Assembly: GCA_036490215.1 (NCBI GenBank)
Contig: DASXEH010000069.1
Span: 128,762 to 192,761, forward strand
Direction: 5' to 3'
DNA from: JASHSH01 sp036490215
GTDB lineage: Bacteria; Pseudomonadota; Alphaproteobacteria; Rhodospirillales; Magnetospirillaceae
Length of the DNA stretch: 64,000 nucleotides
The position numbers and the translations under genes were made by a program. This document shows, piece by piece, positions 1 to 10,200 of the stretch (position 1 is the stretch's first letter; each line of letters begins with the position of its first letter). The notes below the pieces were generated by a model. It saw only the letters and a program-made list of their open reading frames with translations, made no database searches and was not told where the DNA came from.

Positions 1-595
1 TGTGATAGTAAATTGAATGGATAGAGTGCCCAGACGTTTGGACCGCAGATCCGGTTTGCACAGTCAGTCTTCCGCCTGGCAATATCTTTGATCCGAATGG
101 CACTACAAAAGAATTCGACGCCGCTGTCGAAGGTAACGGATCGAGCAGCACATACTGAGACCCAGTGTATTGAACGGTATATACCTGATTGGCCTTCATA
201 TCGCCCGCGGCGATGGCGATCGTCGCACCGGCACTTCTTTTTGTTACCGCCAGATTGCCAGTACCGGCGACGTTGAGAGTCAATGGTCCGGTAGAATCAA
301 AACCTGACTCAAACGTCACTCTATTTCCCACGAACAAGGAATAGATGCTCGGGACGACAGACGATACGATTTGACTGCTGGCTGTCCCGGTGGACGTGCC
401 GCCGGAGAAATAATAGGCGCAATTGTAAATCGTGTTGAAGTTGGACATGGCCTGACTGGCGTCCGCAGTCGTGCCATGCGTCAACTGATAGGAATAATTT
501 GGGCAATTGTTCGCCCAGGCGGGGCTGCGGCCGGCCAACCAGAAGACGGCTGCAACGATGATCACTAGGCGCGTGACCAGTAGTTTGCTGCTCAA
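1..595 (-). CDS. Exported phage-tail-fibre-like protein, paralogue 1 (3' end outside window)
   Basis: The frame opens at a TTG (codon 593-595) with GGAGGG 4 bases upstream; an in-frame ATG at 634 is possible but would add a non-signal extension. The first ~28 residues form a Sec signal peptide ending AWAN. The following module (CPNYSYQLTHGTTAD, then FNTIYNCAYYFSGG) is nearly the same as in the next two genes, as is the block LTLNVAGTG ... QVYTVQYTGSQYVLLDP, which is typical of phage tail-fibre proteins. Near the window edge it enters the PGGRLTVQTGSAVQTS module shared with paralogue 2. About 198 codons are visible; the rest is lost at base 1. Third gene of a tandem minus-strand set. What is seen: signal peptide and modules. 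Inferred: a surface or released binding protein; no function is proven. Confidence 0.75.
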   Translation of the reverse strand, partial: MSSKLLVTRLVIIVAAVFWLAGRSPAWANNCPNYSYQLTHGTTADASQAMSNFNTIYNCAYYFSGGTSTGTASSQIVSSVVPSIYSLFVGNRVTFESGFDSTGPLTLNVAGTGNLAVTKRSAGATIAIAAGDMKANQVYTVQYTGSQYVLLDPLPSTAASNSFVVPFGSKILPGGRLTVQTGSAVQTSGHSIHSIYYH

Positions 596-635
596 TGGCC
601 CTCCAACCTTCTTGATGTGCTGAGCGGCCGGCATG

Positions 636-2042
636 TCAATTCGTCGTCTCGACGACGAGCACGCCGTTGGCAACGCCGTTCAACGTATTCGAGAAAGAGC
701 ACGTAGCTGCAGACGCTGATTCCGTCGCGCCGAAAACAGAATCTCCCAAAGTTGGGTAGAAATTTTCGGTTATAATTAACGGTGAACTCCCCGCGCCGGC
801 CACAGCATTCGCGAGCGTGGATGCGTAAAGGGGAATTCCAGCGGACGACCCCATCGTGTATCGAGACACACCCACCGAACAAAGTACGCTAGTAGAAGAA
901 CCGGCGGCATTTATCGAGTAAGTGGCTTTGATGAAGCCCTGGGCCAACGTGTCGAAGACCGTGGTTGTCAATTGTCCACCGCCGTTCGTCAGACGCCAGC
1001 CTGGCGACCCGTATGTCCAACTTGCTGTTTGGGCAGGAACGGTGCTGAAAACAGGAACGCGGTTGTAGGCATTGGACAACAATATCTGCGCACCACCGTT
1101 CAACAGGGAGCCATTGAGCACCATATAGGTGACGCCTGCTGTACCGGCCGTCTGAAAGGACCCGAGCAACGTTGCCTGATTTGCGGCAATAGAATAGGCC
1201 GTTGAGCCAGATGGCCCGCCCCAACAAGTACTATTCATCGCTGCATTGTTGACCCAAAGTCCCAGCACACTAGCTACCGCAGTGGTGGCACTTCTCGTCG
1301 TCAAACTTGTCCATGCCGGCCCCACACAGATAGCCAATGTCCCGCTATTCGAAAATGCCCAGATATCGTAGGCGGAGGACGCCAGTATCTGCGTAGCGCT
1401 GAGTCCCACACTAATCTCGTTTGCAGCGATCGGCAGATATACGATGGCTCCAGTTCCCGATATGACGGGAACCGTGTTAGAGGCGTAGGTATCGTAGTAG
1501 ATAGTCGAGCTTGCGGATTGGTCGGTAGTTTGTACCGGTGACCCGCTCTGTAAGGTCAGTCTGCCACCCGGAGGCGACAATGCTCCTGGGGGAAGGACGT
1601 AGCCGTTGTCCGGGTCCAATAGTTCGTACTGAGTGCCGTCATATTGGACCGTATAGACTTGCCCGGCTGACATATCTCCGAAGTTAAGCGGAACCAAGCC
1701 GAGATTGGTTTTGCGAAGAATATTGACGCTCGAGGTGCTCGCGATATTGAGCGTCGTCGGCCCGCTAGAGGAGAAGCCCGCGACAAATGTGATGCGGTTC
1801 CCGTTCGAGAGAGAGAAGACATTAGGTGTCACTGTTGAGAGAACTTGGACCGCCGCTGTGCCAGCGGTTGTTCCTCCGACGAAGAATGAGGCACAGTCCC
1901 TGATCGTGTTGAAGTTGGCCATTACCTGGCTGCCATCGGCGGTCGTGCCATTGGTCAGCGGATATGGATACGAAGGGCAGCTATTCGCTAGCGCAGCGCC
2001 GCTCCAAAAAATGCCAAGCAGCGCGATAAAAATCCGCTTCAT
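636..2042 (-). CDS. Exported phage-tail-fibre-like protein, paralogue 2
   Basis: About 468 residues from the ATG at 2042, chosen because GGGAG lies 6 bases upstream and the product then begins MKRIFIALLGIFWSGAALA, a clean signal peptide; a longer frame starts at 2093. Residues ~20-60 hold the shared CPSYPYPLTNGTTAD module, ~75-145 the TLNIASTSS ... GQVYTVQYDGTQYELLDP module, and ~155-260 a module starting GGRLTLQSGSPVQTT with STIYYDTYASNTVP, which I know from tail-fibre and related structural proteins of phages. The C-terminal ~200 residues are Gly/Ser/Thr/Ala-rich and probably beta-rich. It lies between two paralogues in the same direction (gap 96 to paralogue 3), so co-transcription is likely. 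The signal peptide is unusual for a phage structural protein. Function unknown; binding or adhesion is inferred. Confidence 0.75.
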   Translation of the reverse strand: MKRIFIALLGIFWSGAALANSCPSYPYPLTNGTTADGSQVMANFNTIRDCASFFVGGTTAGTAAVQVLSTVTPNVFSLSNGNRITFVAGFSSSGPTTLNIASTSSVNILRKTNLGLVPLNFGDMSAGQVYTVQYDGTQYELLDPDNGYVLPPGALSPPGGRLTLQSGSPVQTTDQSASSTIYYDTYASNTVPVISGTGAIVYLPIAANEISVGLSATQILASSAYDIWAFSNSGTLAICVGPAWTSLTTRSATTAVASVLGLWVNNAAMNSTCWGGPSGSTAYSIAANQATLLGSFQTAGTAGVTYMVLNGSLLNGGAQILLSNAYNRVPVFSTVPAQTASWTYGSPGWRLTNGGGQLTTTVFDTLAQGFIKATYSINAAGSSTSVLCSVGVSRYTMGSSAGIPLYASTLANAVAGAGSSPLIITENFYPTLGDSVFGATESASAATCSFSNTLNGVANGVLVVETTN

Positions 2043-2138
2043 CACGAACTCCCAGTCGCCGACGTCGGCCCCTACGGGATCGAACGCAAGCAATCCGAAA
2101 AAAGGCTAGGGCTAAAATATAAAATTCTCAGACGGACG

Positions 2139-3557
2139 CTATTGACGACGCAGTTCGTCATAACCTTCCGTAAAGATGCGAATCGCGGATGCGCCACTCG
2201 CTCGTATGCGCAATTGTCCAACCGCGCTGGTGAGTCGGTCGGCCAACAAAGTTGTGAGTGTGAAGGCAGATGCATCCTCGATATCTAATCCAGGACTGGT
2301 CGCGGACGTTCCCGAAGCTACGTCGGTGTCATCTGGGCTACTTATCAAGACTGTTGTACTTGCTGTAGCGGACGTAATTCGGCCGCGCCAGATTCCTTTG
2401 ATACCAGGAGGCACAGAGACAGTTTGTAGAACCGCTGTAGCGCCGATCGTCGGCGTTCCGTTCAGATCGGTAACGACTGTTTTCCACAACACTCTTATGG
2501 ATCCGCCAAACACCTCGACAGCCCTGAACGGCAAAATGTGGCTCGACGCGTCAGTGAGCGTGGAGCCGATGTAGCGATAATAGGTATATCCACTCGGCAG
2601 TAATGGAGCTGCTACAGGGATTCCCCAGGTCGGCGCAGTTGTGACCGCTGTCTGTGCTGGCGCGGCCAAGACGATGCTGGTGGTCCCGCCACCGCTCGCT
2701 ATCGTCGTTTCGAGATTCGTTCCTCCCGGCCCGGCGCCTTGGACAACAATCTGATCACCATTGGCTGACCCAGTGCCCGAGGCGACGGTTAGAGATGTTG
2801 AGCCGACGGTGGTCGTCCCGGTCGTGGAGAATACAGTGCCTGCTGCATGAGCGACCGCGCTTGTGCCGGATGGGCCATTGATAAGATAGAGCTGATACCA
2901 AGTAGATGCCGCGATCGATCCCGTATCGATGCCGCCGGCGCCACTCGTCGCCAGATTGACCGACAAAGGAGACGCAGCTGCGATCAGTAGGGTGCCCGTC
3001 GAATCTGTCGCCGTGCCTGCCGAAATATCGACAACGAGTTGAGGCGATGTTGCATCTATAGAGGGAACCAACCCTCCGATCTCGCCGTGTGGCACAACGG
3101 TCGCCGACGCAATCACCGTCGGATCAAGCAATTCGTACTGGGAGCCATCGTATTGCGCGGTATAGACCTGCCCCGGGACCATGTCGTTCGCTACAAGAGG
3201 GACCAATCCAGACGAGGTCTTTTTCAAAAGACTGATTGCCCCAGTGCCAGCGACGTTAAGCGTCGTCGCGCCGGTTGTCGCGAAGCCCGCCAAGAATGTG
3301 ACACGATTTCCAGCCGTGAGAGAAAACACGCCAGGAGAGACCGTTGATAGGACCTGTACCGTCGCCATTCCCGTTGACGTTCCTCCGACGAAGTAGGAGG
3401 CGCAGTTCATGATGGTGTTGAAGTTACCCATCACCTGACTGGCATCTGCCGTCGTGCCGTTAGTCAGTGTGTATGTGTATGGAGGACAACTGTTCGCCCA
3501 CGCCGGAGAACTGATGAAGGCAAGCACAAGACCAGCAAAAATGCGCTTCAACATCAT
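2139..3557 (-). CDS. Exported phage-tail-fibre-like protein, paralogue 3
   Basis: About 472 residues from the ATG at 3557, which has GGGGAG 4 bases upstream; an in-frame ATG at 3575 also exists. Signal peptide MMLKRIFAGLVLAFISSPAW precedes the shared CPPYTYTLTNGTTAD and TLNVAGTGAISLLKK ... GQVYTAQYDGSQYELLDP modules. The rest differs from paralogue 2: it holds DTGSIAASTWYQLYLI and LPSGYTYYRYIGS, a pair common in phage tail fibres, then a Thr/Ser-rich beta-like C terminus ending EGYDELRRQ. So the head is kept and the tail exchanged relative to its neighbours. It is the first gene of the tandem set and reads away from the RHS genes across a shared intergenic region. Function unknown. Confidence 0.75.
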   Translation of the reverse strand: MMLKRIFAGLVLAFISSPAWANSCPPYTYTLTNGTTADASQVMGNFNTIMNCASYFVGGTSTGMATVQVLSTVSPGVFSLTAGNRVTFLAGFATTGATTLNVAGTGAISLLKKTSSGLVPLVANDMVPGQVYTAQYDGSQYELLDPTVIASATVVPHGEIGGLVPSIDATSPQLVVDISAGTATDSTGTLLIAAASPLSVNLATSGAGGIDTGSIAASTWYQLYLINGPSGTSAVAHAAGTVFSTTGTTTVGSTSLTVASGTGSANGDQIVVQGAGPGGTNLETTIASGGGTTSIVLAAPAQTAVTTAPTWGIPVAAPLLPSGYTYYRYIGSTLTDASSHILPFRAVEVFGGSIRVLWKTVVTDLNGTPTIGATAVLQTVSVPPGIKGIWRGRITSATASTTVLISSPDDTDVASGTSATSPGLDIEDASAFTLTTLLADRLTSAVGQLRIRASGASAIRIFTEGYDELRRQ

Positions 3558-3895
3558 CACACTCCCCATTTCCAAAGTGGAAAAAGCAGATGGTTGTCAG
3601 GCTAAAAGGTGCGGCAGCGAAATCATCGATAGGGGCATTGCAGACGGGAACCTATCAGCGATTGGGGCGGGACCTTACCAGAGCGAAATGCGCCTAGTAC
3701 AGAGAAACTATAAAGTTGCAGCGCACAATCTTATTTGTAACTAATACAAGTTAATAACTTATTTATGCAATATGCATAAATAGTTATTCAGAATGATCTT
3801 GCATTTATGTTGCATGCATAAAATACAGAAAAAATGTTTCTGGAATTCTTTGCCGATTCTCCCCATGATCGCGCGCCCGCTAGATAGGGAGATCC
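3558..3895. promoter_or_regulatory. Divergent intergenic region with a long AT palindrome
   Basis: This gap separates the leftward tail-fibre-like set from the rightward YD/RHS genes and must hold both promoters. Bases 3715-3840 are very AT-rich. An imperfect palindrome has its left arm at 3753-3769 (AATAACTTATTTATGCA), spacer 3770-3772, and right arm at 3773-3788 (TGCATAAATAGTTATT). A second, shorter inverted pair follows (TTTATG near 3813, CATAAA near 3826). The repeated TTTATGCA half-sites suggest an operator controlling both directions; that is inference. There is no T-run that would make it a terminator. Confidence 0.5.
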
Positions 3896-4192
3896 ATGAT
3901 GGCGCTCTTTGACGTTCGTCCGAAAATTATGGCGGCGGCGATGCTTCTTATTTTCGGTCTGACGGCCGAGGCGCACATCGCCCACGCTGGCAATGGCTCC
4001 GTCACCTACACCTATGACGCACTCGGACGAATAATCTCCGCTACTTACGATACTGGTGTGATCATCACCTACACCTATGACGCCAACGGCAATCGCCTAT
4101 CACAGGTCGTCAACGTCAACTCAGGCACGCTCACTTGGACGACGACGTCCACACCGTGCACATCAAATTGCTGGGGTGCAGGCCTCTGGTGA
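3896..4192 (+). CDS. Small exported YD-repeat (RHS-like) protein
   Basis: 98 residues, ATG preceded by GGGAG. Residues 1-~32 are a signal peptide ending AHIAHAG. Two YD repeats follow directly (VTYTYDALGRIISATYD and ITYTYDANGNRLSQVV), then a short tail with two Cys (TPCTSNCWGAGLW) and a normal stop. The repeats match the motif in the giant RHS protein 60 bases downstream. It lacks the RHS core and toxin, so it is either a degenerate leftover or a real small protein; the intact signal peptide, ribosome site and stop favour an expressed gene. Role unknown. Confidence 0.7.
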   Translation: MMALFDVRPKIMAAAMLLIFGLTAEAHIAHAGNGSVTYTYDALGRIISATYDTGVIITYTYDANGNRLSQVVNVNSGTLTWTTTSTPCTSNCWGAGLW

Positions 4193-4252
4193 ATTGAGTC
4201 CGTAAGGATTCAAACGACGCAGGGTGTTTGGCTCATCTGACGGAGGCTAACT

Positions 4253-7200
4253 GTGTGGCTCGTTAATCGGCTAATTCTGCCTATTGCCGCACTGGGTCTG
4301 TCGCTTGTTCTTGCAGCAAGCACGCCTCCAGGCACGCTTCCCGACACAGGAAGTTGGGCGCATTTGAAGCGTATCTCCCACTTCAAGCATCAGAGTGCCT
4401 CATCGCACTTGAAATACCCGCCTCCGTCTTCCATCGCCTTTGATAGCAGGAGAGACAAACTAGCCGACCTGAACACGAAGCTAGGTTTCAAATCTGCTGC
4501 CGTTCGTACAACTGCGCGCCTTACAACAATTCCGCAGAATGGCTTGTGTGCTATTGGGTCAAACCAGCCGGCACCAATTGTCACGCTCGTTTCGTCGCTC
4601 AAATGCGATCCCGATCTCATATTCGAATATGTTTACAACAATATTGAATATGAGCCGTTATATGGAAGCAATAAAGGCCCGCTTGGGACGCTACTCGACA
4701 ACAGGGGTAACGACCTAGATCAGGTACTGCTTTTCACTACTTTGCTAAATGCTGCTGGATATTCGCAGACTGGCATCTTTTGGTCCTACGCACGATTGAC
4801 CGGCGCTCAGGTATCGAACTGGCTTGGGGTCCCAAATGATGCTGATGCAATTATCAGTTTGATGGAGGATGGTGGCATCCTAATTGACGATGCCGTCATA
4901 AATGGCGATGGCACTCTTGACTACATCGATTTCGGGCATTTCCTAGCCCTTCTGGAACTGGGAAGCACAAATTACTATTTTGATCCCAGCTTTAAACAGC
5001 ACACGGTTACCAGCGGGCTGTCGAATCTGGCCTCAGCGATGGGATATACGCAGTCGCAGTTCCTTTCGGACGTCGGCGGCACGATCGACAGCGTTTCCAT
5101 ATCCGGCGTCAATCGTGGGGCTTTACGCAACGATCTGACCACGTTTGCAACCAACCTCGTGTCGTACGTCAATCAGAACAACCGCGCTTGGACGGTGGGT
5201 GACGTCGTTGGCGGTAAAACCATCCAGAAATTAGTCGGATCGCCAATACGCTTAACGTCCGCTCCGAATATGACGCCAGGGTCTCCGGTTGCGGCCAATC
5301 CGACTCTTTTCACGACTTGTCCTCCGAGCTATACGACTTCGTGCCAAACGGCGCTGACCATCACCATGCCTAGCGGCTCCGGCTTGCCCATTAAGTTGAC
5401 AACGGATCAGGTGTATGGCCACCGCATCACGATAAGCTCGGTCCCAAGCGGATCTAACTTTATTCCTACTTTGCTGATTGATGGCGTAGCACCGAGTTGC
5501 GTTGCCGCCGCCACATGTACAAATGTTGGCCCTGCCACCGCCGCCGGTACAACTTGGTCGATCGGCACGCAAGTTGTGGCTCTGAATCAAAGTACCGGCA
5601 CCGGATGTACCACCGGCGTCACGGCCTGCCAAACACTGACAATCGGAGCCGGCGGTACATATTTAATTACCGTTGGTGTCGGTCAGGCTTCGCGAGGCAG
5701 CGCGGAATATCATCGCCAACTACTTTCCCAAGCGCGCGCGGCCGGTAATGCCGATTCGTCAGAAGTCGTCTTGGGCGAGAATATGGCGACCATCAGCTAC
5801 AACTGGTTGGCCGAAAATGCCGCGGAAGAACGGATTACTGATCAGCTCACACAGGCTACGACTCTGTTCAATTTCGCAGTTGGCATAACCGGACAAGCGC
5901 GGATCCAATCGACTGCTTATCAAGGCCCATACGTCGACTTGCCGACGCAAATGAAATCGGTCCAACCTTGGTCAAGTACAGCCCCTACAATACCGGTCGG
6001 CGGTGGGGGCGTTAGCTACCCTATTCCATTCCTCAGCGGCGTTCTTACTCATAGCCAAGCATCAAGCGCCTTTGAATCTGCGGTTCTGGAGCAGACACAG
6101 GCTGCATTGCCAGGAATGACTGCCGCGTCCACGATGAAGCTCGTCGACGACAATATGAACTCTTCGTACGCGGGCTCCCTCGGGAAGACTTTTTTTGCTG
6201 ACGGAACGACTTCGACAGGGCGGTCTACGTTCACAAGCACGATCGTGCCGGCTATCAGCCCTCACTATAGTTCGACCGATCTCGCGACGATAGAGAGCTC
6301 AGTCAATACAAGTCACTCTCAAGTTCTGATACCGCAGAATGGTCAACTAGCGGTAGCGCAATGGACTGGGGGCGGATGGACTGCGATCACGCCGACGTCA
6401 AGTACATCGTTCGGCTGGCTGCAAGCTATTACTGGCGGAATGGCGGGTGCCTTCACCGCGGTCAACGACAATAACCCGGCACTCTATACATCTAGCTCAG
6501 TTGAGCCCGAATTTGACGACACAAATCTATCCAATGAGTTTGTTCAGAGCCCGGCCCCTTATAACCCAACGGTGCAAGAGCCAGTCGATGCCATTACGGG
6601 CACACTCATTTACACACATGACGATCTGAAGACCGGCAGCGGACAATTCCCGTATGCATTGCCGTTTTCTCGGACCTATCTGGCTTCATCCGGAACCTAT
6701 TTGACGTCCACCACAGCCGATCAGGGGCTTGGTAACGGATGGCTCCATACGTACAGCATTAATGCGAACTCGGAGAGCAATCCCTTCCTGGGAATCGGGG
6801 ATACGCCCACACCCGCGGTGAACGCGGCTCAGTCTATCGCCGCGCTTTACGTCATGCAGGATCTGCTGTCGAGCACGCCAACAGCGCAAACCATGACTGT
6901 CTCTTCGATGGTTGCCCGCTGGTTCACGGATCAGTTGACCGGAAACTCCGTCGTTGTGGAGCAGCCCAACACTTCTGAGCAGTTTCTTGCTTTGCCGCAT
7001 CTCGATGGCGCAACCACTGTTGCCTACAGCCCTCCTCCTGGCTCTTCGGCACGGCTTACTCAGACGGGCGCCGGCCTCTTCACATATCAAACGAAAACCG
7101 CGGTTGCGCTCAACTTTGCGCCCCTCTCTGCAGGATCACTTACCAGCCCGATTCAGAGCTGGACCTTTCCCTATGGCGTCTCGGTCAACTTTGCGTATTC

Positions 7201-10200
7201 AGGCGCCAACCTTTCGAACGTCACCAATAATCTGGGACGCAGTCTGGCGTTCACATACCGAGGCACCGATCTTACGACGGTGACGGACGATTCCGGACGT
7301 AGCGATTCCTTCGCCTATGATGCGAACCACAACCTGACGAGCACGACGGATCCTACTGGGGCAACCACCAGGTTCGCCTATGATACCTCCGGCACCTACG
7401 ATACTCAGGGGCATTTGACGCAGGTCTTTTACGCGTTCAGATCGAGCAACGCGTTCGTTACGAACTGGTATGACCCGATGGGGCGCGTGGCGCAGCAAGC
7501 CAACGCCAATGGCTACACGTCACAGTTTTACTTTGCCGGCTCGCGGAGCGAGATCGTTGACGCAGTCGGCAATCGGCAGGTGACCTACCAGACCGATCGC
7601 GGCAAGGTGCTCTCTGACTTTTATGTGCTCAGCAATACCTTTGGCAACGTGTACAGCGACACGCCGCAGCAAAACGGCATCATCAACGTCACGACCAATC
7701 AATACGATGGCATCGACCGGCTGACTCAGACGACGCAGCCCGAAGACGGAGTGACGTCGTACACCTATGCCACGGTCGTCAATCCCTGGGCGAACAACAT
7801 CGCCTCCGTCACGGTCACGCCCAAACCCGGATCGCTGCTGCCGCCCCTTACAAAGACAATCGCCTACGACCCCAACTACAACAAACCGACGAGCTTCACG
7901 GACCCCCTGGGCCTGGTCTCGACGCGCACTTACGACGTTGCGACGGGTAATCCCGTCGTCTCTGTTACCGATGCCGGCACTGCGCCGCACATCAATGTCA
8001 CCCGAAGCTTCACCTATGATAACTACGGGATGCCGCTGACAGCGACCAACCCACTGGGCACCGTCACGGCCTTCGCATATGACGGGCATGAGAACCTTGT
8101 GTCGCAGACGGCCGACAGTGGAACGGGCCATCTCAATTCCACGACGGCCTTTTCCTATGATCCGGTCGGCAACGTGGTGGCGCAGACCGATCCAAACGGC
8201 AACACGATCAGTCAACACTATGACGCTGACCGTCGCGTCGTTTGGAAAGTGGCTCCCGTCGGCAATGCGCAAACGCAAACGTCATACGCCTATGATCCGG
8301 ACGGTCACATTCTGACAACGTCGCAGTCCAATGGATCGTCGAATATCGTAACCACCGCCGTCTATACCAACACGGGGAAGCTTCAGGCCATCACCGATCC
8401 CAACGGCGGTGTGACGGCAAAGGCCTATGACGGCGACGACCGTGTCGTGTCGAGTACCGATCCTCTCCTGCGGCGGACCACCTATACCTACGACCCGATG
8501 AGCCGACTGCTGACGACCGCGAATCTGGCCATCCAATCCACGCCGCTTGAGCAACGCAGCTATTCGCCTGACGGCAAGCTGGCCAGCCTCACCACCGCGA
8601 ACGCCAGCGCGACTGCCTTTGGCTATGACGGTTTTGATCGAGTCTCAACGACGACCTATCCGGATACGAGTTTCGAGACTCTCAGCTATGACAACGACAA
8701 CAACGTCCTGACGCGTCTCACCCGCAAGGGCGACACGATTACCTATACCTACGATACGCTCAATCGGCTGAGCACCAAGACGCCGCCATCGCCGTCGCCA
8801 GTCGTCACGTATAGCTACGATCTCGTGAATCGCCCAATCGGCGTTAACGACAACAGCGCCGCGATTGCCTCGGCGGTTCCGCCATCGGGCGGCACGATCC
8901 AATTCGCTGCCATCGCCAGCTATGACCAACTCAACCGGCCGATCGGTGTCAGTTGGACGCCCGCTCCGACCCAAACTACGCCCACGATCAGCACGGTCGC
9001 CTTCGCGCACACCTATGATCCTACGAACCGACGCCAGGCGCAGGCGGTCAACGACAACAGTTGGTGGCTCTATCCCTCGACCGCGAGTGCGACCAGCTAC
9101 ACGGTCAACGCCCTCGATCAGTACACCGCTGCCGGTTCGACGACGCCGACCTATGACGGCAATGGTAACCTAACCGGCGACGGCACCTACACCTACGGCT
9201 ACGACCCGGAAAATCGTCTGACCAGCCTCGCCGGCGGCGCCGTATCGGCCGCCTATGCGTATGACGGTCTGGGCCAGCGCAAGAGCAAGCTGGTCGGGTC
9301 AACCACCACCATCACCGTCATCGATTCCTATGGCCGCGCCATTCTGGATTACGATGGCACCGCGGGAACGTTGGAGCATTGGTACGCTTCGGCACCGCAG
9401 ATCGGCGGCAGCCCGGATGCCGTGCTCAATGCCGTGAACGTCGCTGCCGGCACGCGGCAGACCTTTATCCCCGACATCCAGGGCACCGTGATGGCGACCC
9501 TGGACTCCGGAACGGGCACGCTCACCAAGGCCAGCACCTTGCCGTATGGCGAGAACACCACCGTCACCACCGATGCCTTCTTCTACACCGGACGTTGGCT
9601 GGACGCGGAAACCGCCGGCAGCACCACCGAGCCCAGTGGCGTCTACTATTACCGTGCCCGCATGTACTCGCCGACACTGGGCCGCTTCCTTCAATCGGAT
9701 CCGATTGGCTATCAGGGCGGCAACAACCTCTACGCCTATGTCAACAATGACCCGCTCAACAATGTCGATCCCACAGGCGACTCGGCGGATGGGCCCGGCG
9801 GAACGACCGTCAGTTTTGGAGGCGCATCCCCCGTAAGCTTTACAAACGGCTTCTCGTTCGCAGCGGCCAACGATAACAGTCTTGCCGTTGGGGCCGCCCC
9901 CAGCTCCCCAAGTTTTGCGGACAATGGTACCCTTCCGAGCGGACCTGATCTCACCGCTACTATCGGCGAGGCTGATGCGAATGCTTTCTATGCCGCAGAG
10001 GGAACTACCACGTTCTATCACGGAACGAGCTACTACACTGCAGCACAGGCCGTAGAAGTGCAGGGGATCGACCCAGGGGGTCTTGCTGCCAACCAAGAAA
10101 CTAAAATCGTTAATCCAGGTCTTTATCTTACTCAGCAGGAATCCACGGCAGGCTATTATGCTGATCTGCAATACGGCTATGGCCAAGCTGGCGGCCCAGC

